A DNA stretch of 64,000 nt from Cohaesibacter marisflavi (GTDB taxonomy: Bacteria; Pseudomonadota; Alphaproteobacteria; Rhizobiales; Cohaesibacteraceae): assembly GCF_900115225.1 (NCBI RefSeq), contig NZ_FOVR01000004.1, positions 124,001 through 188,000 on the forward strand. The letters run 5' to 3'. The notes beneath the pieces were generated by a model, which saw only the letters and a program-made list of their open reading frames with translations, had not been told where the DNA came from and did not search any database. Below are positions 18,191 through 29,369 of the stretch, one piece after another. Every line of letters starts with the position of its first letter. Position 1 is the first letter of the stretch. Both the position numbers and the translations under genes were made by a program.

Positions 18191-18963
18191 TTTTGCATTT
18201 CTGAATGCATTCCGGGCAAAAAGACATCGCCCGCATAAATCGTTCGCGTCTGACCGTCTGCCAGCCGCATGATCAAAGCCCCATCTTCATCGAGCATCTC
18301 GAAGGTGCCCTCGACGGTTTCATTGGGCAAGCGAGCCACCACATGCTGCCCCAGCCCGCGCGCGCAAGAAAGCCAATCATCGCGGATGGCGGCAAAATTG
18401 GAGCCTTGTTGCCAGACAGACAGCCGATCCGCCATCTGCCAGATCAATCGCTCGAGCAGTTGCTCGGGAGAAACATCATAGCCTGTCTGCGCAATATCTG
18501 CGGCTTTGAGACCATCGGTTTTGTCTGGATGTGTGCGACAATTAACGCCGATGCCAACGGCAACCGCCTGGCGACCATCAACCAGAAAAGTGCTCTCAAG
18601 AAGGATGCCACAAATTTTCTGGTCGCCCCAAAGCAGATCATTGGGCCATTTGATGCGCAATGCCGCCTGCATATGAGGTGGAATGAGATCACAAATCGCT
18701 CGATGCACGGCCGTGGCTGTTAGCAGCGGTAATTGCCCGACAACATTCGGCGGAGCCGGGCTAAGCAGCAAAAGGCTTGCTGCCAGATTGCCCTTCTCGG
18801 AACTCCATTGCCGCCCACGACGGCCGCGTCCAGCAGTCTGTTCACCAGCCCAGATCCACAATCCACCCTCTTCGCCTTGCTTGGCGACATCCAGAGCGTA
18901 TTTGTTGGTGGAATCGATCGTGTCAAAAGATATCAGGCGATATGGTTCGGGTAGCTTATTCAA
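18187..18963 (-). CDS. birA: Biotin--[acetyl-CoA-carboxylase] ligase
   Basis: This enzyme attaches biotin to carrier proteins such as the acetyl-CoA carboxylase BCCP through a biotinyl-AMP intermediate. The 258-residue product has DSTNKYALD near residue 17, the biotin/AMP loop GRGRRGRQW (about 46-54), and the KWPNDLLWGDQKICGIL catalytic segment with its Lys. It lacks the N-terminal helix-turn-helix of E. coli BirA and is therefore a group I ligase without repressor function. It lies between the nuo operon terminator and rnj. Confidence 0.95.
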   Translation of the reverse strand: MNKLPEPYRLISFDTIDSTNKYALDVAKQGEEGGLWIWAGEQTAGRGRRGRQWSSEKGNLAASLLLLSPAPPNVVGQLPLLTATAVHRAICDLIPPHMQAALRIKWPNDLLWGDQKICGILLESTFLVDGRQAVAVGIGVNCRTHPDKTDGLKAADIAQTGYDVSPEQLLERLIWQMADRLSVWQQGSNFAAIRDDWLSCARGLGQHVVARLPNETVEGTFEMLDEDGALIMRLADGQTRTIYAGDVFLPGMHSEMQK

Positions 18964-19030
18964 TGCGATTGCTCAATCTGCAAAACCGAAGGGCTGGGGT
19001 GAGATCCATCTGCCAGACAGATAAGGCCCT

Positions 19031-19062
19031 ACAAAAAACTGCCCGAAGAACCTTCGGGCAGT
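19031..19062 (-). terminator. Intrinsic terminator at the end of the nuo operon
   Basis: An 11-bp perfect stem (19038-19048 with 19052-19062, 3-base loop) is followed on the minus strand by TTTTTTG (19037 downwards). It lies 74 bases after the nuoN stop, so it ends the nuo transcript before birA. Confidence 0.88.
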
Positions 19063-19135
19063 GTCTACATATCATAACCGCCAGTCACTGTCTCGCAAAA
19101 GACGAACAAATGTTTAAGCAGGTGCAAAGCCCCAA

Positions 19136-20581
19136 TCAGAAGAAGCTGTTTGCGGCCAGTTCAGCAACGGTACGGATCGGGCTCACATAGAAAACCATCG
19201 ACGCCATAAACAATCCGCTGATCACGAGAACCAGACGCAACTCGTTGGCTGGGCGCTCGAACACCGGTGCCGGATCATCAAAGAACATGATCTTGACGAT
19301 GCGCAAATAATAGAAGGCCCCCACAACAGACGCCAGCACGCCTATGATGGCGAGCGGATAGAGCCCGGCCTCGATTGCGGCAGAAAAGACAAACCACTTG
19401 CCGATAAAGCCCCCCATCCATGGGATGCCCGCCAGCGAGAACATCAAGACCCCGAGCAACACCGCCATGGGCAGATCATTGCGCGAGAGGCCAGCCAGAT
19501 CATCAATGCGCTCCACCATGCCGTCGCGACGACGCATGGACATGATGGCAGCAAAAGTGCCCAGCGTCATGGCTAGATATGTGATCAGATAAACAATGAC
19601 GCCCACGACTCCGGCCGAACTGCCCGCGGCAAGGCCCACCAAGGCATAGCCCATATGACTGATCGAGGAATAGGCCATCAGCCGCTTGATGTTGCGCTGG
19701 CCAATGGCTGCGAAAGCCCCGAGCACCATGGACAGGATGGAAACAAAGGTGATCACCTGCTGCCATTGCAGATCCATCGGGTCAAAGGCCGTCATGACAA
19801 CACGCACGATAAGCCCCATCGCCGCGACCTTCGGCGCCGCTGCCAAAAAGGCGGTCACAGGCGTTGGCGCGCCCTCATAGACATCGGGGGTCCACATATG
19901 GAATGGCACAGCGGAAATCTTGAAGGTCAAGCCAGCCAGAATGAAGACAAGGCCGAAGATGACGCCAATACCAGCCCCTTCTACATGCACCGCCTCGGCA
20001 ATGCCCACAAAGGAGGTTTGACCGGTAAAGCCATAAACAAGGCTCATGCCATAGAGCAGCATGCCCGATGACAACGCCCCCAGCACGAAATATTTAAGGC
20101 CCGCTTCCGTTGCCTTGGCGCTATCGCGCTTGAAAGAAGACAGCACATAAAGAGTAAGCGATTGCAGCTCCAGGCCGAGATAGACGGCGATCATGTCATT
20201 GGCCGAGAGCATCAACATCATGCCCACCGTTGCCAACAGCACCAGCACCGGATATTCAAACCGGTCGAACTTCTCTTCCTGCGTATAACCAACAGACATC
20301 GCCAATGAGAAACCCGACCCGATCAACACCAGCACTTTCATCAGGCGGGCAAAGGGATCCTGAATGAAGGCGTCATTGAAAGTGGTCACAGTTCCGCCAG
20401 ACGACAACAAAAGGATCGCACCGGCAATGATCAGCACGGCAACCGCGAGGCCGTTAACCACCTGAGAGGTCTTCGAACCGCCAAATGCACCCAGCATCAA
20501 CAACACCATGGCACCGACAGCCAGCAGGATTTCCGGCAAAGCGGGCATCAGATTGGGAAGCGTAGCCAACTCAGTGGTCAT
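19136..20581 (-). CDS. nuoN: NADH-quinone oxidoreductase subunit N
   Basis: NuoN is one of three antiporter-like proton-pumping subunits in the membrane arm of complex I. The 481-residue product is hydrophobic throughout (about 14 helices). It has the [13 protein letters not shown]-like segment ([15 protein letters not shown]) and [17 protein letters not shown], both conserved in the NuoN/ND2 group and carrying key Lys/His residues. It is the last gene of the nuo operon, 35 bases after nuoM, and is followed by a terminator. Confidence 0.97.
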   Translation of the reverse strand: MTTELATLPNLMPALPEILLAVGAMVLLMLGAFGGSKTSQVVNGLAVAVLIIAGAILLLSSGGTVTTFNDAFIQDPFARLMKVLVLIGSGFSLAMSVGYTQEEKFDRFEYPVLVLLATVGMMLMLSANDMIAVYLGLELQSLTLYVLSSFKRDSAKATEAGLKYFVLGALSSGMLLYGMSLVYGFTGQTSFVGIAEAVHVEGAGIGVIFGLVFILAGLTFKISAVPFHMWTPDVYEGAPTPVTAFLAAAPKVAAMGLIVRVVMTAFDPMDLQWQQVITFVSILSMVLGAFAAIGQRNIKRLMAYSSISHMGYALVGLAAGSSAGVVGVIVYLITYLAMTLGTFAAIMSMRRRDGMVERIDDLAGLSRNDLPMAVLLGVLMFSLAGIPWMGGFIGKWFVFSAAIEAGLYPLAIIGVLASVVGAFYYLRIVKIMFFDDPAPVFERPANELRLVLVISGLFMASMVFYVSPIRTVAELAANSFF

Positions 20582-20616
20582 CTTTCACTCACTTCATGTT
20601 TCGCTCACACCGCGCT

Positions 20617-22128
20617 CTATTGAGCAAGCAGTGCCAGCTTGTCCGCAGCGCTGAGGGCTGCCTGATAATTGTTGATCAGATTTTCGACAGCCACAGCCGT
20701 CACATTCTGAATGGGCGCAGGGTAGAAACCGAACAGGATTGTCAAAACAGCAAGCGGCACTAGAATGGTTTTCTCGCGGATATCCATATCAAGGATACCC
20801 TTGAGGCTCTCCTTCTCCAGCTTGCCAAAGATGATCCGGCGATAGAGCCACAAGGCATAAGAGGCCGACAGGATAACCCCCGTTGCAGCAAACAGCGCAA
20901 CCCACGTATTGACCTGAAACACGCCAATGATGGTCAGGAACTCACCAATAAAACCAGACGTTCCGGGCAAGCCTACATTGGCCATGGTGAAGATCATGAA
21001 CAGCGTGGCAAACACAGGCATCCGATTGACGAGGCCACCATAGGCCGAGATTTCACGCGTATGCATCCGGTCATAGACAACGCCAACGCACAGGAACAAG
21101 GCTCCCGAGACGATACCGTGGGAGATCATCTGGAAAATACCGCCCTGCACGCCCTGCTGCGTCATGGAGAAAACCCCCATGGTGACATAACCCATATGCG
21201 CCACCGACGAATAGGCGATCAGTTTCTTGATATCCTGCTGGGCCAGTGCCACCAGTGAGGTATAGATGATGGCAATCACCGATAGCGTGTAGACCAGCGG
21301 CGCGAACATATCCGAAGCAATCGGGAACATGGGCAGCGAGAAGCGCAGGAAGCCATAGCCCCCCATCTTCAACAATACCCCCGCCAGAATGACCGACCCT
21401 GCCGTCGGTGCCTGCACATGGGCATCCGGCAACCAGGTGTGCACCGGCCACATGGGCATTTTGACAGCGAATGAAGCGAAGAAAGCCAGCCACAGCCACG
21501 TTTGCATCTGCGGCGAGAAAGGATGGGCCAGCAGCGTCACGATATCGGTCGTGCCAGCGTCCCAATACATCGCCATCACGGCCAGCAGCATCAACACCGA
21601 TCCCGCTAGCGTGTAGAGAAAGAATTTGAAGCTGGCATACACCCTGTTTTGACCACCCCAGATGCCGATGATGAGGAACATCGGAATGAGGCCCGCCTCA
21701 AAGAACAGATAGAACAACACCAGATCCAGCGCGCAAAAGACGCCGATCATCATCGTTTCCAGAACGAGGAAGGCAATCATATATTCCTTCACCCGCTTCT
21801 GGATGGAATTGCGACTGGCATAAATGGCAGCGGGCATCAGCGCCGTTGTCAGAATGACAAACAGGATCGAGATGCCATCAACTCCCATGCGATAAGCAAT
21901 GGAGCCACCAAGCCAGTCGGCGGTTTCCTGCATCTGGAAGCCGGCATTGGATGAATCAAACTGGCTCAAAATCAGCAGCGAAATAAGAAATGTCACCACC
22001 GTGGTCCAGAGCGCAACATTGGTGATGTTGCGTCGGGCTATAGCCGTATCGCCCTTGACCAGCAGGATCATCATCGCCCCGACCAATGGCAGGAAAACGA
22101 CCGTAGAAAGAAGTGGCCAGTCGCTCAT
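20617..22128 (-). CDS. nuoM: NADH-quinone oxidoreductase subunit M
   Basis: NuoM is the second antiporter-like proton-channel subunit of complex I (503 residues, about 14 helices). Markers are [17 protein letters not shown], the [13 protein letters not shown] turn, the [20 protein letters not shown] segment and [15 protein letters not shown], all conserved in the NuoM/ND4 family. Its ATG at 22128 overlaps the nuoL stop by four bases (ATGA), so translation of the two is coupled. Confidence 0.97.
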   Translation of the reverse strand: MSDWPLLSTVVFLPLVGAMMILLVKGDTAIARRNITNVALWTTVVTFLISLLILSQFDSSNAGFQMQETADWLGGSIAYRMGVDGISILFVILTTALMPAAIYASRNSIQKRVKEYMIAFLVLETMMIGVFCALDLVLFYLFFEAGLIPMFLIIGIWGGQNRVYASFKFFLYTLAGSVLMLLAVMAMYWDAGTTDIVTLLAHPFSPQMQTWLWLAFFASFAVKMPMWPVHTWLPDAHVQAPTAGSVILAGVLLKMGGYGFLRFSLPMFPIASDMFAPLVYTLSVIAIIYTSLVALAQQDIKKLIAYSSVAHMGYVTMGVFSMTQQGVQGGIFQMISHGIVSGALFLCVGVVYDRMHTREISAYGGLVNRMPVFATLFMIFTMANVGLPGTSGFIGEFLTIIGVFQVNTWVALFAATGVILSASYALWLYRRIIFGKLEKESLKGILDMDIREKTILVPLAVLTILFGFYPAPIQNVTAVAVENLINNYQAALSAADKLALLAQ

Positions 22129-24083
22129 TGGTGTGCTCCCCCGCTTAGCATGGAATAGGTAATCAGGATCGCCACACCAATCATCATGGCAAAGGCATAG
22201 TGATAGACATATCCGGTCTGTAGCCGATTGATCCGACTGGTCAGCGCAACAACGCGCGCCGCAATCCCGTTTGGCCCGAAGCGATCAATCACGCCTTCAT
22301 CTCCCCCCTTCCAGAGCAGCGAACCAAGCCCCTTGGCACCACGAATGAAGAGGAAGTTATAAAGCTCGTCGAAATACCATTTGTTGAGCAGGAACTTGTA
22401 GAGCCAGTTATGCCGCTCGGCGAGCTTTTTGGGTGTGCTCGGCGAGAGGATGTAGAAACCAAAGGCAACCAGGAAGCCGACAGCCATCATGACGAATGGG
22501 GCAAGCTTGACCATCATCGGCACGTCGTGGGACTCATGCATGACATGGTTCTCCGCCCCCGTGAACAGAGCCCCCTTCCAGAACTCCTCATAATGATGGC
22601 CATAGAAATATCCGGCAAAGACCATACCGGCCAGAACCGCCCCAAGCGCCAGAACGATGAGCGGCACGGTCATCACGGCTGGGCTTTCATGAATGTGCGC
22701 CTTCACATCCGCGCTCATGCGCTCCCGGCCATGGAAGGTCAGGAAGATAAGCCGCCAGCTATAGAAGCTGGTAAAGAGCGCCGCAATCACCGTCATCGCA
22801 AAGGCATAATTGGCCATGCCATTTTGCGCAGCAAAGGCGGATTCGATAATGGCGTCCTTGGAATTGAAACCGGCAAAGCCGAGAATGGTGCCCGGAATGC
22901 CCACGCCCGTCAGCGCAAAGGTGCCGACCAGCATCATCAGATAGGTCAGTTTGATATGCTTGCGCAAACCGCCCATGCGCCGCATGTCCTGTTCATCGGA
23001 AACCGCATGGATCACAGAGCCCGCCCCCAGGAACAGCAGGGCCTTGAAGAAAGCGTGCGTGAAGAGATGGAACACTGCAGCGCCATAGGCGCCGATCCCC
23101 AGCGCAACAAACATGTAGCCAAGCTGCGAACAGGTCGAATAGGCAATCACGCGCTTGATGTCATTCTGTACGAGGCCAACGGTGGCAGCAAAGAAGGCCG
23201 TTGTGGCACCAATGAAGGTCACCACTTCCAACGCCGTGGGCGAAAGCTCGAACAACGGTGACAGACGCGCCACCATGAACACGCCCGCCGTCACCATGGT
23301 GGCAGCATGGATAAGCGCGGAAACAGGCGTTGGCCCTTCCATGGCATCAGGCAACCATGTGTGCAGAAGGAACTGGGCCGACTTGCCCATGGCCCCCATG
23401 AAGAGCAGCAGGCAGATTGTCGTCAGCGCGTTGAAATCCTGCCCGAGGAAATGAATGGTTTGCTCTTGCATGGCCGAAGCATTGGCGAAGATCGTGTCAA
23501 AGCTGATACTGCCAAACAGCACATAGATACCGCATAGCCCCAGCAGGAAGCCGAAATCCCCCACGCGGTTGACGATGAACGCCTTCATCGCAGCAGCATT
23601 GGCCGATGGTTTCTGATACCAGAAGCCAATCAGCAAATAGGAGGCCAGCCCTACGCCTTCCCAACCAAAGAACATCTGTAACAGGTTATCGGCGGTCACC
23701 AGCGACAGCATTGCAAAGGTGAAGAGCGACAGATAGGCAAAGAAACGCGCACGATGCGGATCGCCATGCATATAGCCGATGGAATAGATATGTACGAGCG
23801 CAGAAATCGTATTCACGACCACCAGCATCACAACAGTCAGGGTATCGACGCGAATGGACCAGTTGATTTCCAGATCTCCGGAGCTGAGCCAGGTCAGAAT
23901 GTTGACTGTCTGGCTTTCTCCATGGCCGATCCCAACAGAAAGAAAGGCAACCCATGACAAGAATGCTGCAATCACCAGCAGCGTGCTGGTAATGATTTCC
24001 GACGCCTTGTGCCCGAGTGTGCGCCCGAACAGGCCCGCAATCAAAAAGCCAATCAGCGGCAGGAAGACAATGGCCGAATACAT
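22125..24083 (-). CDS. nuoL: NADH-quinone oxidoreductase subunit L
   Basis: NuoL is the distal antiporter-like subunit of complex I. It has about 16 helices and ends in the long lateral helix (roughly residues 530-570) that runs along the membrane arm. The 652-residue protein has the [17 protein letters not shown] motif with its proton-path Glu, the [20 protein letters not shown] segment and [14 protein letters not shown]. Length and order are normal. It overlaps nuoM by four bases and lies 8 bases after nuoK. Confidence 0.97.
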   Translation of the reverse strand: MYSAIVFLPLIGFLIAGLFGRTLGHKASEIITSTLLVIAAFLSWVAFLSVGIGHGESQTVNILTWLSSGDLEINWSIRVDTLTVVMLVVVNTISALVHIYSIGYMHGDPHRARFFAYLSLFTFAMLSLVTADNLLQMFFGWEGVGLASYLLIGFWYQKPSANAAAMKAFIVNRVGDFGFLLGLCGIYVLFGSISFDTIFANASAMQEQTIHFLGQDFNALTTICLLLFMGAMGKSAQFLLHTWLPDAMEGPTPVSALIHAATMVTAGVFMVARLSPLFELSPTALEVVTFIGATTAFFAATVGLVQNDIKRVIAYSTCSQLGYMFVALGIGAYGAAVFHLFTHAFFKALLFLGAGSVIHAVSDEQDMRRMGGLRKHIKLTYLMMLVGTFALTGVGIPGTILGFAGFNSKDAIIESAFAAQNGMANYAFAMTVIAALFTSFYSWRLIFLTFHGRERMSADVKAHIHESPAVMTVPLIVLALGAVLAGMVFAGYFYGHHYEEFWKGALFTGAENHVMHESHDVPMMVKLAPFVMMAVGFLVAFGFYILSPSTPKKLAERHNWLYKFLLNKWYFDELYNFLFIRGAKGLGSLLWKGGDEGVIDRFGPNGIAARVVALTSRINRLQTGYVYHYAFAMMIGVAILITYSMLSGGAHQ

Positions 24084-24091
24084 GATCTCTC

Positions 24092-24400
24092 TCAGCCTTT
24101 CATCATATTGATGTCTTCAACCGCGATAGAGCCGCGATTGCGATAAAACACGACCAGAATGGCCAGCCCGATTGCCGCCTCGGCGGCGGCAACAGTAAGA
24201 ATGAGCAAACCGAAAATCTGCCCAGCCAGATCACCCAGATAGGAGGAAAAGGCAACGAAGTTGATATTGACCGCCAAGAGGATCAGCTCGATCGACATAA
24301 GAATGACGATGACATTCTTCCGGTTGATGAAAATGCCGAACATCCCGATCACAAACAGGATCGCTGCAACGGTCAGATAATGGCTAAGCCCGATTTCCAT
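24092..24400 (-). CDS. nuoK: NADH-quinone oxidoreductase subunit K
   Basis: NuoK is a 102-residue, three-helix subunit of the complex I membrane arm. The conserved glutamates that lie in the membrane are visible in [16 protein letters not shown] and [15 protein letters not shown], the NuoK/ND4L hallmarks. I place the start at [16 protein letters not shown] (24400) because the family begins there; the frame extends to 24448 without similarity. It lies between nuoJ and nuoL. Confidence 0.96.
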   Translation of the reverse strand: MEIGLSHYLTVAAILFVIGMFGIFINRKNVIVILMSIELILLAVNINFVAFSSYLGDLAGQIFGLLILTVAAAEAAIGLAILVVFYRNRGSIAVEDINMMKG

Positions 24401-24472
24401 CTCTCTGTCTGTCCCTTCTTGGTCCCGCCCGCGTTGAATGGCGGGCACTTATTACAAGCGGTGTCGGTCCGG

Positions 24473-25087
24473 TTAGATGCCGTTACCCGGTTCCACATTT
24501 ACAATTTCAATTGAATTCTCGGCGTTGCGCGCAACCTGCCGCTCGATATTCTGGCGCTGCACATCCCTACGGTGATGAAGCGTCAAGACAATCGCCCCGA
24601 TCATCGCGACAAACAGGATCAACGCCGCAGTCTGGAAATAGAAAACATATTTGGTATAGAGCAGCGCCCCGATGGCCTCGATGTTGGAAGCTTCAGCCAG
24701 CGTTGGCATCGGTTCCCCCAGATTCGCCGCCAGATCGGGGCTCAGAGCCCAACCGCCCAGCGCGATCAACAGCTCGGCCAACAGCACGACACCCACGACA
24801 AGACCGACCGGCATATAGGTCAGAAAGCCGGCCCGCAGCTCAACGAAATCGACATCCAGCATCATCACGATAAACAGGAACAACACCGCAACCGCGCCCA
24901 CATAGACCACCACCAGCAGCATCGCCAGAAACTCGGCCCCCAGCAGCACGAACAGTGCCGCAGCATTAAAAAAGGCAAGGATCAAAAACAGCACCGAATG
25001 CACAGGATTGCGCGCACCGATCACCATCAGCGCCGAAACCAGCAGCACCGCTGAAAACAGATAAAAGAAGACGCTCTGAAGAATCAT
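24473..25087 (-). CDS. nuoJ: NADH-quinone oxidoreductase subunit J
   Basis: NuoJ is the five-helix ND6-like subunit that couples quinone reduction to proton pumping. The 204-residue product starts MILQSVFFYLFSAVLLV and contains VVYVGAVAVLFLFVVMML-type third-helix sequence (here VYVGAVAVLFLFIVMML) with the conserved VGAVAVLFLF core. The start at 25087 is preferred over a longer frame to 25144. The C-terminal about 30 residues after the last helix are charged, as in related alphaproteobacteria. Confidence 0.96.
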   Translation of the reverse strand: MILQSVFFYLFSAVLLVSALMVIGARNPVHSVLFLILAFFNAAALFVLLGAEFLAMLLVVVYVGAVAVLFLFIVMMLDVDFVELRAGFLTYMPVGLVVGVVLLAELLIALGGWALSPDLAANLGEPMPTLAEASNIEAIGALLYTKYVFYFQTAALILFVAMIGAIVLTLHHRRDVQRQNIERQVARNAENSIEIVNVEPGNGI

Positions 25088-25150
25088 GTCTTTTGCTTTC
25101 CTGCGTCCCTTGCGGGAGGCATCTCTCCTTGAAATCCAGTGCATACCGCC

Positions 25151-25639
25151 TTAGCGGTAAGGCGCATCCAATGCGATATTGCGAGCCAGTTCCTGCTCCC
25201 AGCGCTCGCCATTCTCGAGCAGCTTCTCCTTGTTGTAGAAAAGCTCCTCACGCGTTTCAGCGGCGAATTCGAAATTCGGTCCCTCGACAATCGCTTCCAC
25301 CGGGCACGCCTCCTGGCAATAGCCGCAATAGATGCATTTGGTCATATCGATGTCATAGCGGGTCGTCCGGCGCGTTCCGTCATTGCCGCGCGGCCCCGCC
25401 TCGATGGTAATCGCCTGCGCCGGACAGATGGCTTCACACAATTTGCAGGCAATGCAGCGCTCTTCCCCGTTTGGATAGCGTCTGAGGGCATGTTCCCCAC
25501 GAAAGCGCGGAGACACCGGCCCTTTCTCGAACGGATAGTTCACTGTCGATTTGGGCGCGAAGAAATAGCGCATCGACAGGAAGAAGGCCGAAACAAACTC
25601 CTTCAGCATCAGCGATTTAGCAGCTTGTTCTAGTGCCAT
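25151..25639 (-). CDS. nuoI: NADH-quinone oxidoreductase subunit I
   Basis: NuoI is the peripheral-arm subunit carrying iron-sulfur clusters N6a and N6b. The 162-residue product has the two expected 4Fe-4S motifs, [12 protein letters not shown] and [12 protein letters not shown], each followed by the cross-ligand Cys-Pro. The start ATG at 25639 shares one base with the stop of the preceding small membrane-protein gene (TGATG). Translation of nuoI is thus coupled to that extra gene. Confidence 0.97.
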   Translation of the reverse strand: MALEQAAKSLMLKEFVSAFFLSMRYFFAPKSTVNYPFEKGPVSPRFRGEHALRRYPNGEERCIACKLCEAICPAQAITIEAGPRGNDGTRRTTRYDIDMTKCIYCGYCQEACPVEAIVEGPNFEFAAETREELFYNKEKLLENGERWEQELARNIALDAPYR

Positions 25640-25899
25640 CAATACCCTCCATACGCCTTCAAACCGGCCAGAAAGCCAACAAATGCAAACAACAACGGCA
25701 TAGGAACCCGATACATGAAACGCGTAATCCGGGCCACCGTGTCCGGGGTCATGGAACTCAAGACCGTCTTGCGCCCCATAATGAACCCGTCTTCCTGTGC
25801 CTTGAGGACAGCAGGCAAAACGACAAGGTTTGCCACCAGAGCAATCGCCAATCCGACAAAGGCCCCAAGACTACCAGCAATCAACGCTGCCTGATCCAT
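25639..25899 (-). CDS. Small two-helix membrane protein inside the nuo operon (86 aa), unknown
   Basis: This 86-residue product has a long N-terminal hydrophobic helix (about residues 6-30, with [20 protein letters not shown]) and a second at 64-84 ([20 protein letters not shown]). Between them is a hydrophilic loop with [15 protein letters not shown]. It is not one of the 14 standard Nuo subunits. It sits between nuoH and nuoI, shares one base with nuoI and lies 16 bases after another small membrane gene. A complex I accessory or assembly factor is inferred from position only. Confidence 0.8.
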   Translation of the reverse strand: MDQAALIAGSLGAFVGLAIALVANLVVLPAVLKAQEDGFIMGRKTVLSSMTPDTVARITRFMYRVPMPLLFAFVGFLAGLKAYGGY

Positions 25900-25915
25900 C
25901 TCTCTTCAACCACCC

Positions 25916-26161
25916 TTAGCCTGCCAGCGACGCACCGGCCCAATAGCCGATCACCGGAAACAGAAGCTGTGTACCACACCAGATTCCAAACTGAATCCAG
26001 TCGCCAAATCTCTTTGTGTTCGGATGGTTGCCAAGGCCCCTTTCCGAACGGGATTTCATCCATTTGGCGCCAACAAGGCCACCAATCATCTTGAAGTCGG
26101 CCCAGCCGATCACCCCGCCAATCAGGGCCCCGACCATTCCGGGCAACGACAAATCAAACAT
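25916..26161 (-). CDS. Small two-helix membrane protein inside the nuo operon (81 aa), unknown
   Basis: This 81-residue product has a Gly-rich hydrophobic N-terminus (LPGMVGALIGGVIGWADF), a basic loop (about residues 33-53) and a second hydrophobic segment (QFGIWCGTQLLFPVIGYWAG). A strong ribosome site (GAGGGGGCAGGA) precedes the ATG. It lies 27 bases after nuoH and 16 bases before the other small gene, so it is clearly part of the operon. I do not recognise the family. Tight packing with complex I genes suggests a related role, which is inference. Confidence 0.8.
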   Translation of the reverse strand: MFDLSLPGMVGALIGGVIGWADFKMIGGLVGAKWMKSRSERGLGNHPNTKRFGDWIQFGIWCGTQLLFPVIGYWAGASLAG

Positions 26162-26188
26162 TCCTGCCCCCTCTTGCCCTTCCGGCTC

Positions 26189-27238
26189 TTATGGCGCCCA
26201 ACCGGCAAATTGCAGAACGCCAGCCACCAGCACCACATAGAACAGCGACATCGGCAGGAACACCTTCCAGCCAAGACGCATCAACTGGTCATAGCGGTAA
26301 CGGGGAACAAAAGCCTTCACCATGGCAAACATGAAAAAGACCAGACTGGACTTCAGAATGAACCAGACAACGCCGGGCACCCATGTAAAGGGAGCGATAT
26401 CAAGCGGCGGCAACCAGCCCCCCATGAACAGGATCGTCGTCATCGAACACATCAGCGCAATCGAGACATATTCACCCAGCATATACATCATGTAAGGGGT
26501 CGAGCCATATTCAACCATGAAACCGGCCACCAGCTCGGACTCCGCCTCTGCCAGATCAAACGGCGGGCGATTGGTCTCGGCCAGTGCTGAAATGAAAAAC
26601 ACGACGAACATCGGGAAGAGCGGCAACCAGTACCAATTCAGAAAACTGATTGACGGCATTCCCAGCTTGGTCGCAAGGCCACTCTGCTGCGCCATGACGA
26701 TATCGGTCAGGTTAAGCGACCCGACGCACAGCAGCACCGTCACAATGACAAAGCCGATAGACACCTCATAGGAAACCATCTGCGCGGCAGACCGCAAGGC
26801 AGAAAGAAACGGGTATTTCGAGTTGGACGCCCAGCCCCCCATGATGATGCCGTAAACACCGAGAGAGGAGACAGCCAGCAAATAGAGAATGCCCACATTG
26901 ATGTCCGAGATCACCCAGCCATCCGCCACCGGCACCACAGCCCACGCAGCCAACGCCACGGTCACGGTAACAAGTGGGCCGAGCAGGAAGATCACCTTGT
27001 TGGAGCCGGACGGAATAATCGGTTCCTTGAAAACAAACTTCAAAAGGTCTGCAAATGACTGCAACAGGCCGAAAGGCCCGACCACATTTGGCCCGCGCCG
27101 CATCTGCACGGCAGCCCAGATCTTGCGATCGGCAAGCAGGACATAGGCAATCACAACCAACAGAACGACCAACAGCAGAAGGGATTGCCCCACCATGATG
27201 GCGCCAGGGATCAGCCAGTTTGCGACAAAATCATTCAT
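26189..27238 (-). CDS. nuoH: NADH-quinone oxidoreductase subunit H
   Basis: NuoH is the eight-helix membrane subunit that forms the quinone channel with NuoB and NuoD. The 349-residue product has the motifs [21 protein letters not shown] (early, residues about 33-53), [25 protein letters not shown] (split here as [10 protein letters not shown] and [11 protein letters not shown]), and [19 protein letters not shown] (core [13 protein letters not shown]), all diagnostic. It follows nuoG by 12 bases. Confidence 0.97.
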   Translation of the reverse strand: MNDFVANWLIPGAIMVGQSLLLLVVLLVVIAYVLLADRKIWAAVQMRRGPNVVGPFGLLQSFADLLKFVFKEPIIPSGSNKVIFLLGPLVTVTVALAAWAVVPVADGWVISDINVGILYLLAVSSLGVYGIIMGGWASNSKYPFLSALRSAAQMVSYEVSIGFVIVTVLLCVGSLNLTDIVMAQQSGLATKLGMPSISFLNWYWLPLFPMFVVFFISALAETNRPPFDLAEAESELVAGFMVEYGSTPYMMYMLGEYVSIALMCSMTTILFMGGWLPPLDIAPFTWVPGVVWFILKSSLVFFMFAMVKAFVPRYRYDQLMRLGWKVFLPMSLFYVVLVAGVLQFAGWAP

Positions 27239-27250
27239 CTAGCAGTCCTC

Positions 27251-29335
27251 TCATTCCGCAGCTTCCGCTTTGTTGCTCTTGGCCAGTGCGCTGCATTCGG
27301 CCATGACAGCCGAGGCGCGCGCGATTGGGTTGGTCAGGTAATAGTCCGAAACCGGACAAATCAATGCCTGCCCTTTGACCGGTTTTGCCTTTTGCGCCAA
27401 CGCCCTGATATCAGAAGGATCGCCCACAAGGCATTCGTCCGTCACCTCGAACTGAGGATAGGCATCAAGCAACTGCGCGCGCAGCTGATCAAGGCTGTCA
27501 AACGGCAAAGTCTTGCCCAAAACAGCAGAGAGCGCCCGCAGAATGGCCCAGTCTTCCTTGGCATCTCCGGGAGGGAAATTGGCGCGTATTGCCAGTTGCA
27601 CCCGCCCTTCAGTATTCACATATAGCCCCGACTTCTCGGTATAGGTCCCAGCAGGCAAGATGACGTCTGCCGCATGGGCACCGGCATCGCCGTGGCTCCC
27701 GATATAAATCTTGAATGCATCACCAAAGGCATCAAAGGCCAGCTCATCGGCCCCAAGCAGGAACAGAGCATCCACGCCACCGGCCTGCATCGCGGCGATA
27801 TCCTTGCCTCCTGCCTGCGGCTCAAAGCCCACTTCCAAGGCTCCGACAGCGCTTGCATCGGTATGCAGCACCGAGAAGCCGTTCCATTCGTCAGCAAGCG
27901 CGCCGCAAGCCTCAGCCAGCTTTGCTGCCTGCGCGAGAACTGCCTCGCCATCGTCATGATTGATCGCCCCCTGCCCGATGAGGATCAGTGGCTTTTCTGC
28001 GCTCTTCAAGCTGTCAAAGAAAGCCCCCTTGCCATCAGCAAGATCCGCCAGAATGTCAGCGCCAGCGCCCAGATAGTCATAGCCATATTTGAGGTCGGCC
28101 TGCTCTCCGATTACGGCAATCCTTGTATTCCCGGCCAGCCATGTCTTGCGAATGCGGGCATTGAGCACAGCCGCTTCCATCCGAGGATTGGAACCAATGA
28201 TCAGAATCGCGTCCGCTTCTTCAATGCCCTCGATGGTGGCGTTGAACAAATAGGCCGCTCGTCCCATGGCAGACGTCAGAACAGAGCCATCCTGACGGGC
28301 ATCCATGTTGCCCGAACCAAGGGCTGTCATCAGAGCCTTGAGCGCATACATTTCTTCCACGCTTGCCATCGCGCCCGCAATTGCGCCGACCCTGTCACCG
28401 GCCAAGCCATTCAGCCTGGCAGCAATGGCACGGAAGGCGTCATCCCAGCTTGCCGGGGTCAGCTTGCCATCCTTGCGCACATAAGGCTTGTCGAGTCGTT
28501 GTGATTTGAGCCCATCCCAAAGGAAGCGGGTCTTATCGGAAATCCATTCCTCATTGATTGCGTCATTGATACGTGGTTGGATGCGCATCACTTCCCGACC
28601 ACGGGTATCAACGCGAATATTGCTGCCCACCGCGTCCATCACATCGATGGTCTCGGTCTTGGTCAATTCCCACGGGCGCGCCGTGAAGGCATAAGGCCGG
28701 GATGTCAGAGCGCCAACGGGGCAGAGATCAATCACGTTGCCCTGCAACTCCGATGTGAGCGCCGCTTCCAGATAGGTGGTGATCTCGGCATCTTCCCCGC
28801 GACCGACCAGTCCCAGTTCGTGAATGCCACACACCTCTGTGGTGAAACGCACACAGCGGGTGCAATGAATGCAGCGGGTCATGGTGGTTTTCACCAGTGG
28901 ACCGATATATTTATTCTCGACCGCACGCTTGTTCTCGTCGAACCGCGAACCACCCTTGCCAAAGGCCATGGCTTGATCCTGTAGATCGCATTCCCCGCCC
29001 TGATCGCAAATCGGACAATCAAGCGGATGGTTGATGAGCAAAAACTCCATCACCCCTTCGCGTGCCTTCTTGACCATGGGAGACTTGGTGAAGATCTCAG
29101 GAGGCTCGCCATCGCGCCCGGGGCGCAGATCGCCCACGCGCATCGCGCAGGAAGCCGTCGGCTTGGGCGGCCCGCCCTTCACTTCGACAAGACACATACG
29201 GCAGTTGCCCGCAATCGACAGACGCTCGTGATAGCAAAAACGCGGAATCTCGGCCCCGGCCTCCTCTGCAGCTTGCAGCAGGCTATATTCTTTCGGGACG
29301 TCTATCTCAATTCCGTCAACGACCAGCTTTGCCAT
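27251..29335 (-). CDS. nuoG: NADH-quinone oxidoreductase subunit G
   Basis: NuoG carries several clusters of the electron-transfer arm. The 694-residue product starts MAKLVVDGIEIDVPKEYSLL. It has the [2Fe-2S] motif with CRMC, the His/Cys N5 region HPLDCPICDQGGECDLQD, and the 4Fe-4S motif CIHCTRCVRFT. A molybdopterin-oxidoreductase-like domain without cofactor function follows. The ATG at 29335 has GGAG 9 bases upstream; a longer frame to 29497 overlaps nuoF and is rejected. Length is normal for alphaproteobacteria. Confidence 0.97.
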   Translation of the reverse strand: MAKLVVDGIEIDVPKEYSLLQAAEEAGAEIPRFCYHERLSIAGNCRMCLVEVKGGPPKPTASCAMRVGDLRPGRDGEPPEIFTKSPMVKKAREGVMEFLLINHPLDCPICDQGGECDLQDQAMAFGKGGSRFDENKRAVENKYIGPLVKTTMTRCIHCTRCVRFTTEVCGIHELGLVGRGEDAEITTYLEAALTSELQGNVIDLCPVGALTSRPYAFTARPWELTKTETIDVMDAVGSNIRVDTRGREVMRIQPRINDAINEEWISDKTRFLWDGLKSQRLDKPYVRKDGKLTPASWDDAFRAIAARLNGLAGDRVGAIAGAMASVEEMYALKALMTALGSGNMDARQDGSVLTSAMGRAAYLFNATIEGIEEADAILIIGSNPRMEAAVLNARIRKTWLAGNTRIAVIGEQADLKYGYDYLGAGADILADLADGKGAFFDSLKSAEKPLILIGQGAINHDDGEAVLAQAAKLAEACGALADEWNGFSVLHTDASAVGALEVGFEPQAGGKDIAAMQAGGVDALFLLGADELAFDAFGDAFKIYIGSHGDAGAHAADVILPAGTYTEKSGLYVNTEGRVQLAIRANFPPGDAKEDWAILRALSAVLGKTLPFDSLDQLRAQLLDAYPQFEVTDECLVGDPSDIRALAQKAKPVKGQALICPVSDYYLTNPIARASAVMAECSALAKSNKAEAAE

Positions 29336-29369
29336 CGAACGTGTCTCCGTTGCGTTAAACTCTATCGGC

